Numbered from the stretch's first letter, positions 25,285 to 34,928 are shown. The stretch: DNA of 64,000 nucleotides from Peribacillus simplex (GCF_900156045.1 NZ_FTMX01000005.1:62001-126000); one strand, 5' to 3'. Numbers and translations: made by a program. The notes: a model not told the origin generated them from the sequence alone.

Positions 25285-26835
25285 TTGCCACGGGAATTAT
25301 TGTTATACATACTCGTAGTTATAATGGCAGGTGTTTTAAGCTTGTTCCTATGTTTATTTGCACAGTTAAGGATCAAGGAGGCACCTGGAGCAAAACCCTA
25401 TATTGTCGTGACATTATTGTCTTCCATTTTCACTTTTTCCTATGCTTTCGAACTTTCCAGTACATCTTTGAAACAAATCATATTTTGGTTAAGGGTCGAG
25501 TACTTGGCCTTACCATTCATACCAGTATTCCTTTTGTTGATGTGCCTTGAATATGTCGGACAGAGAATTAAGAAGATCTGGCAATATGCACTCTTCATCA
25601 TTCCGTTCATCACCATTTTCATGCATTATACAAATGACCTTCATCACTTGTATTACAAATCAATGGAATTGAGAAGCGATAGTCCTTTTCCAATTATTAA
25701 ACTGGTGGGGGGCCCTTGGTTTTACGTCCACTCCCTTTTCCTTTTTTTATGTGTGATGTTAAGTATAATCATATTGCTAAAGCAGGTGAAAAAATCCTCA
25801 TTCAGATTCAGGATGCAAATATCAATGATGGTGGCAGGTCTTATTATTCCTATAATGGCAAATTACTATTATATAAATGGATTAAGCTCATATGGTATCG
25901 ATCTTGGTCCTGTATCCATGAGTATCACGTTTATCTTTCATGGTGCGGCACTTTTGACTTTTCAAATGTTCAATGTAGCCCCGATCGCTCGGGAAACTGT
26001 CTTTGAAAGTATGAAAGAGGGCGTCATCGTTTTAAATCAACAGGGTTTGATTGTTGACTATAATCATGGAATGCGCAAAGTCATCCCCATGTTGAATGAA
26101 CATTCCATAGGAAAATCGATTACAAGTCTGCTAAATGGGAATCATCGTCTTAGGGAAATAATCGACCTTAAGCAAGACAGTGATTTTAATTGCAGCCTAA
26201 ATGGTAATATGGTACATTACCATATTGGTTTTTCACCTGTGCTCAACAAAAGTAACCTTCCTATCGGACAGATCATCACTTTCGCCAACGTAACTGAAAG
26301 AGTTCTAATGCTGGAAAAGTTGAAACAACTGGCCAGCTTGGACGGATTAACCCAAATATTGAATAGAACATTTTTCATTAATAAATCGGAAATGTTATTC
26401 GATGCTCTAAACATGGAAGGCGGCAGTGTTTCTGTCATCATGTTCGATATCGATCATTTTAAAGATGTAAATGATACATTTGGACATGAAGCAGGGGATG
26501 CGGTCATAACGCTTGTTGCAAATACTGCAAAGGAACACATTCGGGAGGGAGATCTATTGGGGCGTTATGGTGGTGAAGAATTTATCATATGTTTGCCGGA
26601 TACCGCTTTAGCTACTGCATATGAGTTGGCCGAAATTATAAGGAAAAACGTTTCGGAAAGCATTACAGTGGTTTATGATGAGAAGATTTCCGTTACCTGC
26701 AGTTTCGGGGTGACTCATGCCTTAATTGAAGCTGGTGACCGAAGCCAATCCATCAAAACATTGATGCCACTGGCCGACCAAGCCTTGTATGCCGCAAAGA
26801 AGAATGGCCGAAATTGTGTAAAGATCATCGCCTAA
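25285..26835 (+). CDS. Membrane diguanylate cyclase: 7TM-PAS-GGDEF
   Basis: The enzyme should make c-di-GMP from two GTP. The N-terminus has seven transmembrane helices (about residues 1-225), like the 7TM region found before histidine kinases. A PAS-like domain (about 235-345) follows, then a GGDEF domain with FDIDHFKDVNDTFGHEAGD near residue 386 and the active-site motif GGEEF near 428. A variant first residue (GGEEF) is typical of active enzymes. I prefer TTG 25285, since CGGAG lies 9 bases upstream; TTG 25276 touches that site. A terminator follows at once, so the gene is monocistronic. Confidence 0.88.
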   Translation: MPRELLLYILVVIMAGVLSLFLCLFAQLRIKEAPGAKPYIVVTLLSSIFTFSYAFELSSTSLKQIIFWLRVEYLALPFIPVFLLLMCLEYVGQRIKKIWQYALFIIPFITIFMHYTNDLHHLYYKSMELRSDSPFPIIKLVGGPWFYVHSLFLFLCVMLSIIILLKQVKKSSFRFRMQISMMVAGLIIPIMANYYYINGLSSYGIDLGPVSMSITFIFHGAALLTFQMFNVAPIARETVFESMKEGVIVLNQQGLIVDYNHGMRKVIPMLNEHSIGKSITSLLNGNHRLREIIDLKQDSDFNCSLNGNMVHYHIGFSPVLNKSNLPIGQIITFANVTERVLMLEKLKQLASLDGLTQILNRTFFINKSEMLFDALNMEGGSVSVIMFDIDHFKDVNDTFGHEAGDAVITLVANTAKEHIREGDLLGRYGGEEFIICLPDTALATAYELAEIIRKNVSESITVVYDEKISVTCSFGVTHALIEAGDRSQSIKTLMPLADQALYAAKKNGRNCVKIIA

Positions 26836-26855
26836 GATAAGAGAACCATCCATTT

Positions 26856-26886
26856 AAACCTTGAACTTGTTCTAGGTTTTTTTTAT
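26856..26886 (+). terminator. Rho-independent terminator
   Basis: AAACCTtGAAC pairs with GTTCtAGGTTT, followed by a T run. It ends the diguanylate cyclase gene. Confidence 0.75.
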
Positions 26887-26920
26887 TGTGTTCAAGATTC
26901 CACACACATCTTTAGCCGCG

Positions 26921-27652
26921 TTATTCATGATGAATGCCCTTTTTTTTACTTGCTCTGTATACTCTATAACCGAGGCTGTTTCCGTAAGATAAAATGAGGC
27001 GGTAATGTTCGTCCATGACTCGCTCCAAGGATTCATTCAATGGCTGAACGAAGCTATTTGATGCTGAAGAATTCATTAATTCCTCCAAGACGGTACTAGA
27101 TCTCAAGATTTTTAAATCTGTAAATCCGTTTTCTTGGAAGGCCTTTAACCATTCGGATTGCGTCAATAATTCTCTTAAATTATAAAAGTCCATGATTTCT
27201 TTTTTTGAGGTAGAATCAAGGTTGGTTTCTGCTGTCATATCAATGGATAACAAAGTTCCTTCTTGTTTAAGGACCCTGAAAAATTCACGGAGCGATTTTT
27301 GTATATCCGTGAATGCAGTCGTTGATTCGGCTATGATAAAATCAAAAGAATTATTGTCAAAAGGCAGTTCTTCTATTGAAGACTTATATAGGTCAATGCT
27401 TAAGTTAGCTTGTTGGAATCTTTTTGTTGCATGTTTCACCATCTCTGGGTGATTATCAAGCGCAGATACTTGGCAAAGAAACGTTTTTGCCAAGTAAGAT
27501 GAGGTTTGCCCAGTCCCGCATCCGGCATCAAGGATCATTGATGTATGGTCGATTTCTTCATTTTTCAAGAGCTGCTTAGTCAGTTCAAATCCACCAGGGT
27601 GTGCCCCTTCAATTCCAATTATGGCTAGTGCGTCTTGGTATGAGTGGTTCAT
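26921..27652 (-). CDS. Class I SAM-dependent methyltransferase
   Basis: The 243-residue protein has the SAM-binding motif I ILDAGCGTGQTSSYLA near residues 40-55, an acidic motif II (SALDNHPEMV) and ELPFDNNSFDFIIAEST near 95-111. This is the UbiE/Methyltransf_11 type. The substrate is unknown. ATG 27652 has AAAGGAG upstream, and the longer frame starting at TTG 27895 is not supported. No operon partner is present. Confidence 0.82.
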   Translation of the reverse strand: MNHSYQDALAIIGIEGAHPGGFELTKQLLKNEEIDHTSMILDAGCGTGQTSSYLAKTFLCQVSALDNHPEMVKHATKRFQQANLSIDLYKSSIEELPFDNNSFDFIIAESTTAFTDIQKSLREFFRVLKQEGTLLSIDMTAETNLDSTSKKEIMDFYNLRELLTQSEWLKAFQENGFTDLKILRSSTVLEELMNSSASNSFVQPLNESLERVMDEHYRLILSYGNSLGYRVYRASKKKGIHHE

Positions 27653-27828
27653 GGCATAATCTCCTTTGGTACATGTATAAATGTATTTTATGCTTTGGTT
27701 TCGAAGAGTGCTTTTACTATTGACAAGGAATATGGGAGAGACTTTTAAAGATTTGGTGGGTATTAAATCCATGCAGGCTAGTCCCCGAATGCATACGATG
27801 TAGAATCGACTGAAAAGGGGAGAGCAAA

Positions 27829-28089
27829 ATGGGATATCATAATTATTATCATAAATGCAGGCAAGGTGTTGGAAGACCGGTTGAAATTCGTACAAATAGA
27901 GGAACCGTACATCGGGGAATCATACACCGGGTTACGCCGAACCGTGTATATATTCGACCATTTGAAGGTGGCGGAAACCTTGGGGGGTTTGGTTATGGAG
28001 GTTTTAATGCAGGATATGATTGGGGTGCCGCAAATGGATTTGCCTTTGGGGCAATTGCATCTTTAGTTTTTCTCGCATTTCTCTGGTAA
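27829..28089 (+). CDS. Small Lsm-like, glycine-rich membrane protein (86 aa)
   Basis: The N-terminal half (GRPVEIRTNRGTVHRGIIHR then VTPNRVYIRPF) looks like the strand pattern of a small beta-barrel with a bound-ligand loop, similar to Lsm-like Bacillus proteins. A glycine-rich linker and a C-terminal transmembrane helix (about residues 70-86) follow. AGGGGAGAG precedes the ATG. Function is unknown; related Bacillus proteins are often linked to sporulation or the envelope, which here is inference. Confidence 0.65.
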   Translation: MGYHNYYHKCRQGVGRPVEIRTNRGTVHRGIIHRVTPNRVYIRPFEGGGNLGGFGYGGFNAGYDWGAANGFAFGAIASLVFLAFLW

Positions 28090-28108
28090 TCGAATGATGA
28101 AAATATTA

Positions 28109-28138
28109 AAAAACCTGAAAAATTATCAGGTTTTTTAT
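28109..28138 (+). terminator. Rho-independent terminator
   Basis: AAAACCTGA pairs with TCAGGTTTT around a seven-base loop, followed by T residues. Confidence 0.8.
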
Positions 28139-28278
28139 TTTGTTCGGAATCCAGCCAAAAAAAACAGGAAAGAATTATGATAGCAGTAAGGCTTTGATTC
28201 ATGTAAGGCGGTTCTTTTTTCTGGATTTAATATCAGTCAGTAAAACTGTAAGTCTTGAATGAAGTTGGCTTGCTGAAG

Positions 28279-28953
28279 TTAAAAAGACCGGGCAAGACGG
28301 AATCCTAGGTCGTCAATGCAAAATGTCGGATGGCTGCGCCGACGACATGAAGCTCCACAACCCCTGGCATCCTCAGCCCAGCTACCTCCTCGAAAAATAC
28401 GGTAGGTGCCGTACACTTGTTCATCATATAAATCCCAGCACCATTCCCAAACATTCCCTAACATATCATGCAGCCCCCATGGATTCGGTTCCTTTGTTCC
28501 TATTTCATGAATTTTGCCCCCTGAATTTTCGTTATACCAGGCAATGTTATTCAGCTCTCCATATCTATAACCAGCAGTCCCAGCTTTACATGCATATTGC
28601 CACTCTGCTTCTGTAGGAAGTCGAAAACCGTTTGATTCCCAATCACAAACATTGTTTTCACCATTAATAGTATAAGACTCTCCCAGTCCAGCTTTCTGTG
28701 AAAGTAGATTACAAAAAGAAATGGCATCATACCAAGAAATATTTACAACAGGTTTTAAATCTCGATCAAAAGAATTAGGTGATTTATTTGTAATAGCATA
28801 GTAGAAATCCGTAGTAACAGGATAACGGGCAAGAAGGAATGGCCTTATTTCAGTTTTCCATTTGCTTTTAATTCTATCATCCCTTAATTCTATTTCTCCC
28901 CCAGGAATTTTCACCATTTGACAGTCAATGTAACTCTGTATTTCCTTTGACAA
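28279..28953 (-). CDS. SUMF1/FGE-domain protein
   Basis: The 224-residue protein has the formylglycine-generating-enzyme-like fold (DUF323). Signature segments are MVKIPGGE near residue 13, RYPVTTDFYYAI near 43, GFRLPTEAEWQYACKAG near 108, GLHDMLGNVWEWCWD near 155 and RGGSWAEDARGCGASCRRR near 188. Family members oxidise cysteine to formylglycine in sulfatases or act in thiohistidine or siderophore pathways; others have unknown roles. No sulfatase gene is nearby. The start is TTG 28953 with GGAGGGAG close upstream. Confidence 0.78.
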   Translation of the reverse strand: MSKEIQSYIDCQMVKIPGGEIELRDDRIKSKWKTEIRPFLLARYPVTTDFYYAITNKSPNSFDRDLKPVVNISWYDAISFCNLLSQKAGLGESYTINGENNVCDWESNGFRLPTEAEWQYACKAGTAGYRYGELNNIAWYNENSGGKIHEIGTKEPNPWGLHDMLGNVWEWCWDLYDEQVYGTYRIFRGGSWAEDARGCGASCRRRSHPTFCIDDLGFRLARSF

Positions 28954-29331
28954 TCTACTCCCTCCAAATAATCGGAATTTTACAAATTTTACTACAATCA
29001 GAACTGTTAAATCAATACAAATATTATGTTTGTATTTGCAGATAAAGGCCAGGAGTTAAATAAATACGACCGTTTTTGGTTTTAAACAGAGTAGATTAGA
29101 CTCAAACACTACTTAAAAACCAAAATGTCATTTGCCTTAAGCTTTATTCTTAATAGAAGTCATATTTTTTCATTTCAAGCTACTTTATGGTGGGGAGAAA
29201 AGCAAACATAAAAACCTTTGAAATATATAGTTGGACATGAAGATGGCGTGCCATATATTGTATGTAAAGTGTATAATTGTAATGAAAATGATAGATTTGA
29301 TTCCCAAATCTGTTTAACAAGGAGAAGTGAA
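28954..29331. other. Divergent intergenic region
   Basis: About 378 AT-rich bases between the SUMF1 gene and the sigma-54 activator gene. A TATAAT lies at 29272-29277, about 55 bases before the activator start, but a good -35 is not obvious. No gene or RNA was recognised. The activator frame is open from 29218, but the site-backed start is 29332. Confidence 0.35.
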
Positions 29332-31173
29332 ATGATTGCTTTATATAAAATGAGTGACTCATTGGAAAATCAAATTGGAAAGCTGTTTCAAGGAGTAGGT
29401 TACAAAACGGCCCGTTTTTATTCTGTGAATGCTTTGTTAGAACAGATTATGAACCCGATGGTCATTATAACACCGGCTATTCACCAAAAAGAATTAGAAG
29501 TTCTTCAAGTTCCAATACTTCCGCTTTCCATTCGTCTGGATGATATTGAGAGAACGAGAGAAAAAAAAGGTCTAATGAATGATTCTAGCAACAAATGTTG
29601 TGTTGTTGCATCAGAAGAAGAAATTGAATGGCTAAAAAAAGAATTTGATGAGGATCCACGATTCCCATTACATTTTGTAAGTAAAGAAGAGTTTTTTTTA
29701 GCTGGTATGCAACCGGATTCGGTGTATGTAGCTCCAGTTTGGATGAAAGATTTACTCACTCATTCACATACAGGAACCATACATTTTATCAAACCCTCCC
29801 TATCTTCTTTGATTTCTACTATACAAATGGCAATTTCTATAGACAAATTAACTGCAAGTATAGCCATGGAAAGGTATCAGGTAGAAGCTATCGTTAAATC
29901 TGCTCACGATGGAGTTGTTGCAGTAGACCATGAGGGAAGAATTACAGTAGCTAACGAACATGCGAAAAAATTGCTAGGTCTACAAGATGGAGTTAAAGGA
30001 CATAAGATTACGGAATTTATCCCTCATTCCGATTTGATGCGCATTCTTGCAACTGGAAAAATTGAAATGGGGGATATTGCAACAGTCATGGGGAGGCAAA
30101 TTGTCATCAATCGATTCCCAGTGATTGTAAAAGGTAAAATAGTCGGGGTAGTTTCAAGTTTTAAAGAAATCACTAATATTCAAAAGATGGAGCTTAAACT
30201 TAGAAAGATGTTACATCAAAGTGGACTCGAAGCAAAACATAGACTTAGTGATATAGTTGGCAGATCCTCGGAACTATTAAAGGCTAAAGATTTAGCCCAA
30301 CGATTTGCTCAAACTGATGCAACTGTATTAATTACAGGTGAATCTGGAACTGGCAAAGAATTATTCGCACAAGGTATTCATTTGGCAAGCCCACGTGTAC
30401 TGGGCCCTTTTGTTGCTGTAAACTGTTCTGCATTACCAGAAAGCCTTTTGGAAAGTGAATTATTCGGCTATGAAGAGGGTGCATTTACAGGGGCGAATAA
30501 GGGAGGAAAAGCAGGTCTATTTGAACTTGCCCACGGTGGTACTTTATTTTTAGATGAAATCGGTGAAATGCCTCTTCATATCCAAGCTCTATTATTGCGC
30601 GTTCTTCAAGAAAGAACAGTACGAAGGGTAGGGGGCGAACGTGTTGTGCCAGTTGATGTTCGAATCATTGCTGCAACAAATCGAAAATTAGAGGAAGAAA
30701 TTTTAGAAAAAAAGTTTAGAACCGACTTATATTACCGAATTAATGTTTTGAATGTTGAGTTACCACCTTTGCGGGATCGATTAATAGATATTCCAGACCT
30801 ATTGGAGGCAACTGTCAATCAATTCAACGAAAAACGCGAGACGAAAATCGTTAGTATTGACAATGAGGTATATACATTATTTAAGGCATATAACTGGCCA
30901 GGAAATATAAGGGAACTCAGAAATATAGTTGAACGAATGGTACTGCTTGAGGAGGGAACGACCTTAACGGTGCAAAGCGGCGAATTCCTTCTACAAAAGC
31001 TTAATAGGAACAAAAGCCAGAAAGATCATTCTGACTTAAGCATTAAAGTGAATGAACGAGAACTGATTGAGGCAGCATTAAAAAAATACTTCAATAACAA
31101 AACTAAGACTGCACAAGCTCTTGGGGTAGACCGGTCTACTTTATGGAGAAAACTAAAAGAATATAATCTATAG
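29332..31173 (+). CDS. Sigma-54-dependent transcriptional activator (PAS-AAA+-Fis)
   Basis: The 613-residue regulator has an N-terminal sensory region (about 1-170) resembling the PrpR/Bacillus enhancer-binding-protein type, a PAS domain (about 180-290), an AAA+ domain with Walker A GESGTGKE near 337 and the sigma-54-contact loop GAFTGA near 383, and a C-terminal Fis-type HTH ([18 protein letters not shown]). It opens sigma-54 promoters after sensing a signal. AAGGAG lies 7 bases before ATG 29332. A near-consensus -24/-12 promoter and an inverted repeat lie immediately downstream, before a dehydrogenase operon, which is the obvious target. Confidence 0.92.
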   Translation: MIALYKMSDSLENQIGKLFQGVGYKTARFYSVNALLEQIMNPMVIITPAIHQKELEVLQVPILPLSIRLDDIERTREKKGLMNDSSNKCCVVASEEEIEWLKKEFDEDPRFPLHFVSKEEFFLAGMQPDSVYVAPVWMKDLLTHSHTGTIHFIKPSLSSLISTIQMAISIDKLTASIAMERYQVEAIVKSAHDGVVAVDHEGRITVANEHAKKLLGLQDGVKGHKITEFIPHSDLMRILATGKIEMGDIATVMGRQIVINRFPVIVKGKIVGVVSSFKEITNIQKMELKLRKMLHQSGLEAKHRLSDIVGRSSELLKAKDLAQRFAQTDATVLITGESGTGKELFAQGIHLASPRVLGPFVAVNCSALPESLLESELFGYEEGAFTGANKGGKAGLFELAHGGTLFLDEIGEMPLHIQALLLRVLQERTVRRVGGERVVPVDVRIIAATNRKLEEEILEKKFRTDLYYRINVLNVELPPLRDRLIDIPDLLEATVNQFNEKRETKIVSIDNEVYTLFKAYNWPGNIRELRNIVERMVLLEEGTTLTVQSGEFLLQKLNRNKSQKDHSDLSIKVNERELIEAALKKYFNNKTKTAQALGVDRSTLWRKLKEYNL

Positions 31174-31211
31174 TGTTTTAAATTTCAACATATCGTTGTG
31201 ATTTAAAACAC
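31173..31211 (+). promoter_or_regulatory. Inverted repeat, probable upstream activator site for the sigma-54 regulator
   Basis: GTGTTTTAAAT (31173-31183) and its exact complement ATTTAAAACAC (31201-31211) are 17 bases apart. They end about 75 bases before the -24 element, a typical enhancer distance. No T run follows, so terminator action is less likely. The first arm overlaps the final base of the activator's stop codon. Confidence 0.65.
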
Positions 31212-31285
31212 TTATCTAACGGTTAATGAAATAAAAAACCCCTTTATTGTTTAATATATCTGAATTTTCAGTGTTTTTATCTTGT

Positions 31286-31301
31286 TGGCACGGTTTTTGC
31301 A
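31286..31301 (+). promoter_or_regulatory. Sigma-54 (-24/-12) promoter
   Basis: TGGCAC, five bases, TTGCA: the GG and GC doublets are exactly 10 bases apart, matching the consensus. The predicted transcript would start near 31312, about 39 bases before the likely start codon of the dehydrogenase. Confidence 0.9.
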
Positions 31302-31350
31302 AGTTATGAAATTGTAGCACATTATTATGAAACATAATGAGGTGAAGAAA

Positions 31351-32454
31351 TTGCAAAAACACTTTTCCATCGCAATTATTCCTGGGGACGGAATTGGTCC
31401 AGAGGTAGTTAATGAAGGGTTGAAAGTTTTAAAAGTGCTTGAGGAAGTACATTCAGATGTAAGATTTTTTTACGATTTCTATGATTGGAATTGTGAGTAT
31501 TATCTAAAACATGGAAGGATGATGCCAATAAATGGATTGAGTTTATTGGAGGATTACGACACGATTTTATTTGGTGCCGTTGGAGCTCCTTCTGTTCCAG
31601 ATCATGTTTCGGTATGGGAACTTATTCTTCCAATTCGCAGGAATTTTCAGCAATATGTTAACTTGAGGCCGGTCAAACTGCTTAAAGGATTGGAAAGCCC
31701 TTTGAGATATAAATCACATGATGATTTGGACTTTGTCGTAATTAGAGAAAATACAGAAGGGGAGTATTCGAATATCGGTGGTCGGATTCACGAAGGTACT
31801 CCTTATGAAGCGGCGATACAAAACAATGTATTTACGCGCTATGGTAGCGAAAGGATTCTCAAATATGCATATTCAGTGGCTGAAAGTAGGGCGAAGAAAA
31901 GGCTAACGGTTGCAACAAAGTCCAATGCGATTAATCATACCATGCCATTTTGGGATGAAATCGTTAAGGAAATTGGAAATGAGTACCCTCATGTAGATGT
32001 TCAACTCTATCATATAGATGCCCTTGCTGCTTATTTTATCTCAAAGCCTGAAAGTTTTGATGTCGTAGCGGGAAGCAATCTGTTTGGAGATATCTTAACA
32101 GATTTAGGAGCCGCTATAGTTGGGGGACTTGGATTGGCCCCTTCTGGAAACATCAATCCTGAAAGGAAATATCCTTCGATGTTCGAACCAATACACGGCT
32201 CAGCACCGGATATTGCAGGAAAAGGTATTGCCAATCCAATTGCACAAATTTGGAGCATTAGTCTCATGATGGATCACCTTAGACTTCCTGAATTAGGAAA
32301 ATTGGTGTTAAACGCCATAGAAGAAGTGTTATTCGATGGTAAAATCAGAACTCCTGATCTCGGAGGAACGGCTAATACCATGGAAATGGGAGATGCTATT
32401 GTTTCAAAAATACGGGAAATGAGTTTAAAAACCAATATGGGGGAGAAAAAATGA
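31351..32454 (+). CDS. Tartrate dehydrogenase / D-malate dehydrogenase-type decarboxylating enzyme (YcsA-like)
   Basis: This 367-residue NAD-dependent beta-decarboxylating dehydrogenase belongs with YcsA/TtuC/DmlA, relatives of isopropylmalate and isocitrate dehydrogenases. Seen are IAIIPGDGIGPEVV at the N-terminus, VVIRENTEGEYSNIGGR near 130, the metal-site region GSNLFGDILTDLGAAIVGG near 235, and EPIHGSAPDIAGKGIANP near 270. The substrate is probably a 2-hydroxy acid such as D-malate, tartrate or a 3-alkylmalate. I prefer TTG 31351 because GAGGTGA lies 5-6 bases before it; ATG 31327 has no site. It is the first gene of a sigma-54 operon and overlaps the next gene by four bases. Confidence 0.85.
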   Translation: MQKHFSIAIIPGDGIGPEVVNEGLKVLKVLEEVHSDVRFFYDFYDWNCEYYLKHGRMMPINGLSLLEDYDTILFGAVGAPSVPDHVSVWELILPIRRNFQQYVNLRPVKLLKGLESPLRYKSHDDLDFVVIRENTEGEYSNIGGRIHEGTPYEAAIQNNVFTRYGSERILKYAYSVAESRAKKRLTVATKSNAINHTMPFWDEIVKEIGNEYPHVDVQLYHIDALAAYFISKPESFDVVAGSNLFGDILTDLGAAIVGGLGLAPSGNINPERKYPSMFEPIHGSAPDIAGKGIANPIAQIWSISLMMDHLRLPELGKLVLNAIEEVLFDGKIRTPDLGGTANTMEMGDAIVSKIREMSLKTNMGEKK

Positions 32455-33872
32455 TTATTAAAGGCTATCATTTATCTATTGGTGGACAGCAAGTACCTAC
32501 AGAAGAAACGATCCCTGTATACAATAAATTTACAGGTGAAGTATTAACTCGTGTTGCTAAGGCAGAAAAGCAACATGTTTATAACGCTATAACAGAGGCA
32601 CAAAAATGTTTTAAACAAGATAAATTAACTGCATTTCAAAGGTATCAAATTTTATTGAAAGCTTCCGAGTTGTTCCAAGAACGTAGAGAAGAATTTGAGA
32701 TCACCTTGGTGAGAGAAGTAGGTAAAACCATTAAAGATGCAAAAGGAGAACTGGATCGCACAATTGAAACTTTGCGTTTGTCCGCGGAAGAAGCAAAAAG
32801 AATTACTGGTGAAATGATTCCGTTACAGGCCGTCGAAGGAGCGGATAATCGATTGGGGTTCACAATCCGTGTCCCTAAAGGAGTCATTGGTGCCATCACT
32901 CCGTTTAATTACCCATTATTGTTAGCGATACATAAAATCGCCCCAGCAATAGCATCAGGAAATACAGTAGTAGTCAAACCAGCACCAAACACACCTGTGA
33001 CCACGTTTCAATTAGTAGAACTGTTTGAAGAGGCTGGACTGCCAAAAGGATATGTAAATGTGGTAAATGGTGGCGCTGAAGTTGGTGAATGGCTTTTACA
33101 GGATGAAAGGATTGCCATGTATTCTTTCACTGGATCAGCAGGAGTTGGACAATATATTAAAGAGAAAAGTGGAATGCGCCCTGTAGCGTTGGAGCTAGGG
33201 AACAATTCACCCAACATTATTCATTTTGATGCTGATTTGGACCAAGCGACCAAGCTTACGGCCTCTCGTAGCTTTCACAATGCAGGGCAAGCATGTATAT
33301 CTGTTCAGCGTTTATATGTGCATAATTCTGTATTGGTTGAGTTTACAGAAAAGTATCTTTCATATGTTCAGCAACTAAAAGTTGGGAATCCGGAAGAACC
33401 GGACACGGATATAGGTCCAATGATTAATGAAAAAGAGGCGATTCGCGTAGAACAGTGGGTCAATGAAGCTATCTCAGAAGGTGCTGTTTCGCTTACGCGG
33501 ATTCGTAGAGAAGGTTCCCTGTTTTATCCAGCAGTTTTAACTCAAACAACGCCGAAAATGAAAGTGGTTTGCCAGGAAGTGTTCGCACCTGTAGTGGCGA
33601 TAATCCCTTACGAGGATATTTCGGAAGCATTTGAGTCGGCCAATCAATCGGAATATGGTCTTCAAGCAGGCATTTTTACACGAGATCTGGCTTTAGCTTT
33701 AAAGGCAGTTAAGGTTCTGGAATATGGTGGAGTAATCGTAAATGACGCATCAACTTACCGCAACGATATGATGCCATATGGTGGAGTTAAGAATAGTGGA
33801 ATTGGCAAGGAAGGACCCAGATATACGATTGAAGAAATGACAGATGAAAAAATGGTGGTGATTAACTTATGA
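32451..33872 (+). CDS. NAD(P)-dependent aldehyde dehydrogenase
   Basis: The 473-residue enzyme has ALDH hallmarks: FTGSAGVGQ near residue 226 (cofactor loop), LELGNNSPNI near 246 with the general-base glutamate, and GQACIS near 279-284 with the catalytic cysteine. It resembles the lactaldehyde, succinate-semialdehyde and phosphonoacetaldehyde group. It starts at ATG 32451 in an ATGA overlap with the dehydrogenase and ends in an overlap with the SDR gene, so the three are translated together. Confidence 0.87.
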   Translation: MIIKGYHLSIGGQQVPTEETIPVYNKFTGEVLTRVAKAEKQHVYNAITEAQKCFKQDKLTAFQRYQILLKASELFQERREEFEITLVREVGKTIKDAKGELDRTIETLRLSAEEAKRITGEMIPLQAVEGADNRLGFTIRVPKGVIGAITPFNYPLLLAIHKIAPAIASGNTVVVKPAPNTPVTTFQLVELFEEAGLPKGYVNVVNGGAEVGEWLLQDERIAMYSFTGSAGVGQYIKEKSGMRPVALELGNNSPNIIHFDADLDQATKLTASRSFHNAGQACISVQRLYVHNSVLVEFTEKYLSYVQQLKVGNPEEPDTDIGPMINEKEAIRVEQWVNEAISEGAVSLTRIRREGSLFYPAVLTQTTPKMKVVCQEVFAPVVAIIPYEDISEAFESANQSEYGLQAGIFTRDLALALKAVKVLEYGGVIVNDASTYRNDMMPYGGVKNSGIGKEGPRYTIEEMTDEKMVVINL

Positions 33873-34639
33873 TTGAGAAATTATTACAAGGGAAAACAGC
33901 CATTGTAACGGGAGCAGGCTCAGGTATGGGGAAAGCCATTGCACAATTATTTGTTGAACAAAAAGCAAATGTAATCTTCGCAGACTTGAATATAGAGGCA
34001 GCTAAAGCAGTTAGCGATTCATTTCCTAGCGAAAATGTAAAGGCCGTTCAGGTCGATGTTTCTAATAACGAGGACGTGGCTTCACTATTCCAGCAAGTGG
34101 AGGAGGATTTTGGAAGATTAGACATTGTAGTAAATTGTGCTGGTGTACCTCAGGTCTTCACAGAGGTGGAAGATTTAAGTATTGAACAATGGGATCGGAT
34201 TATGGACGTGAATACGAAATCTATCTTTTTAACTACCAAGTATGCAGCACCAATCATGAAAAAACAGCAAAGCGGTTCGATAATAAATATTGCTTCGATT
34301 GCAGGGGTTCGAGCTCGTCCTGGTTTAAATGCATACTGCGCCTCAAAAGGAGCTGCAATTATGCTTACCAAGGCATTGGCATTGGAGTTCGCCCCGTATA
34401 AAATTCGTGTGAATGCCATTAACCCAGGACCTGCTGATACACCGATGATCGATCAATTTTTGAACGGGGATGGGACACTGATGGAAGAAGATAAGAAAAA
34501 AATCTTTTTGGATAGTGTTCCATTAGGTTCCCTTATACAACCAGAGGATATTGCGCAAGCTTCCCTTTATCTCGCTTCCGACTTGGCGAAAATTGTAACT
34601 GGAGAGATACTCAATGTTGATGGAGGACGGGGAATTTAA
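33869..34639 (+). CDS. Short-chain dehydrogenase/reductase (3-oxoacyl-ACP reductase-like)
   Basis: The 256-residue SDR has the cofactor motif TGAGSGMGKA near residue 13-22, NCAG near 90, a catalytic serine in IINIASIAG near 142 and YCASKG (Tyr/Lys) near 156. The acidic residue after strand 2 (FADLN) favours NAD. It is the third gene of the sigma-54 operon. A role oxidising a secondary alcohol in the same pathway is likely; the substrate is unknown. Confidence 0.85.
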   Translation: MIEKLLQGKTAIVTGAGSGMGKAIAQLFVEQKANVIFADLNIEAAKAVSDSFPSENVKAVQVDVSNNEDVASLFQQVEEDFGRLDIVVNCAGVPQVFTEVEDLSIEQWDRIMDVNTKSIFLTTKYAAPIMKKQQSGSIINIASIAGVRARPGLNAYCASKGAAIMLTKALALEFAPYKIRVNAINPGPADTPMIDQFLNGDGTLMEEDKKKIFLDSVPLGSLIQPEDIAQASLYLASDLAKIVTGEILNVDGGRGI

Positions 34640-34692
34640 TCGGTGAGCAGGACGAAAACATAGATAACAAGACTCATTTATTTAAGTGAGCT

Positions 34693-34744
34693 TTGAAAGC
34701 ATACGATTAGTGCAAGTACTTTAAGTAATGTCGTATGCTTTCAA
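34693..34744. promoter_or_regulatory. Long perfect inverted repeat downstream of the SDR gene
   Basis: TTGAAAGCATACGA (34693-34706) matches the complement of 34731-34744 exactly, with a 24-base spacer. The 3' flank on the plus strand is A-rich, not T-rich, so it is not a classical plus-strand terminator. It could be a regulator site, or an mRNA 3' stem-loop with poor tail. A sigma-54-like sequence lies about 170 bases downstream. Confidence 0.45.
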
Positions 34745-34911
34745 AAAAATATAAATGTTCGTTAGTGACCTTTAATGTTGAAACTTATGATTTTGCCATA
34801 ATACTTAAAAAGAACAACTACAATCGTATTTTTTTATTGCACCAGTATTTATAGCCTATGATGCCCTCGTTAGAGCAGTCCCAGTCTAACTTTTCATCAG
34901 AGCGAATCTAT

Positions 34912-34928
34912 TTGACACACTAATTGCA
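34912..34928 (+). promoter_or_regulatory. Sigma-54-like promoter upstream of the MFS gene
   Basis: TTGACAC, five bases, TTGCA: spacing is correct, but the invariant GG of the -24 box is GA. It is a one-mismatch candidate. If active, the same activator could switch on the transporter gene at 35080. TTGACA here lacks a matching sigma-A -10. Confidence 0.4.
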
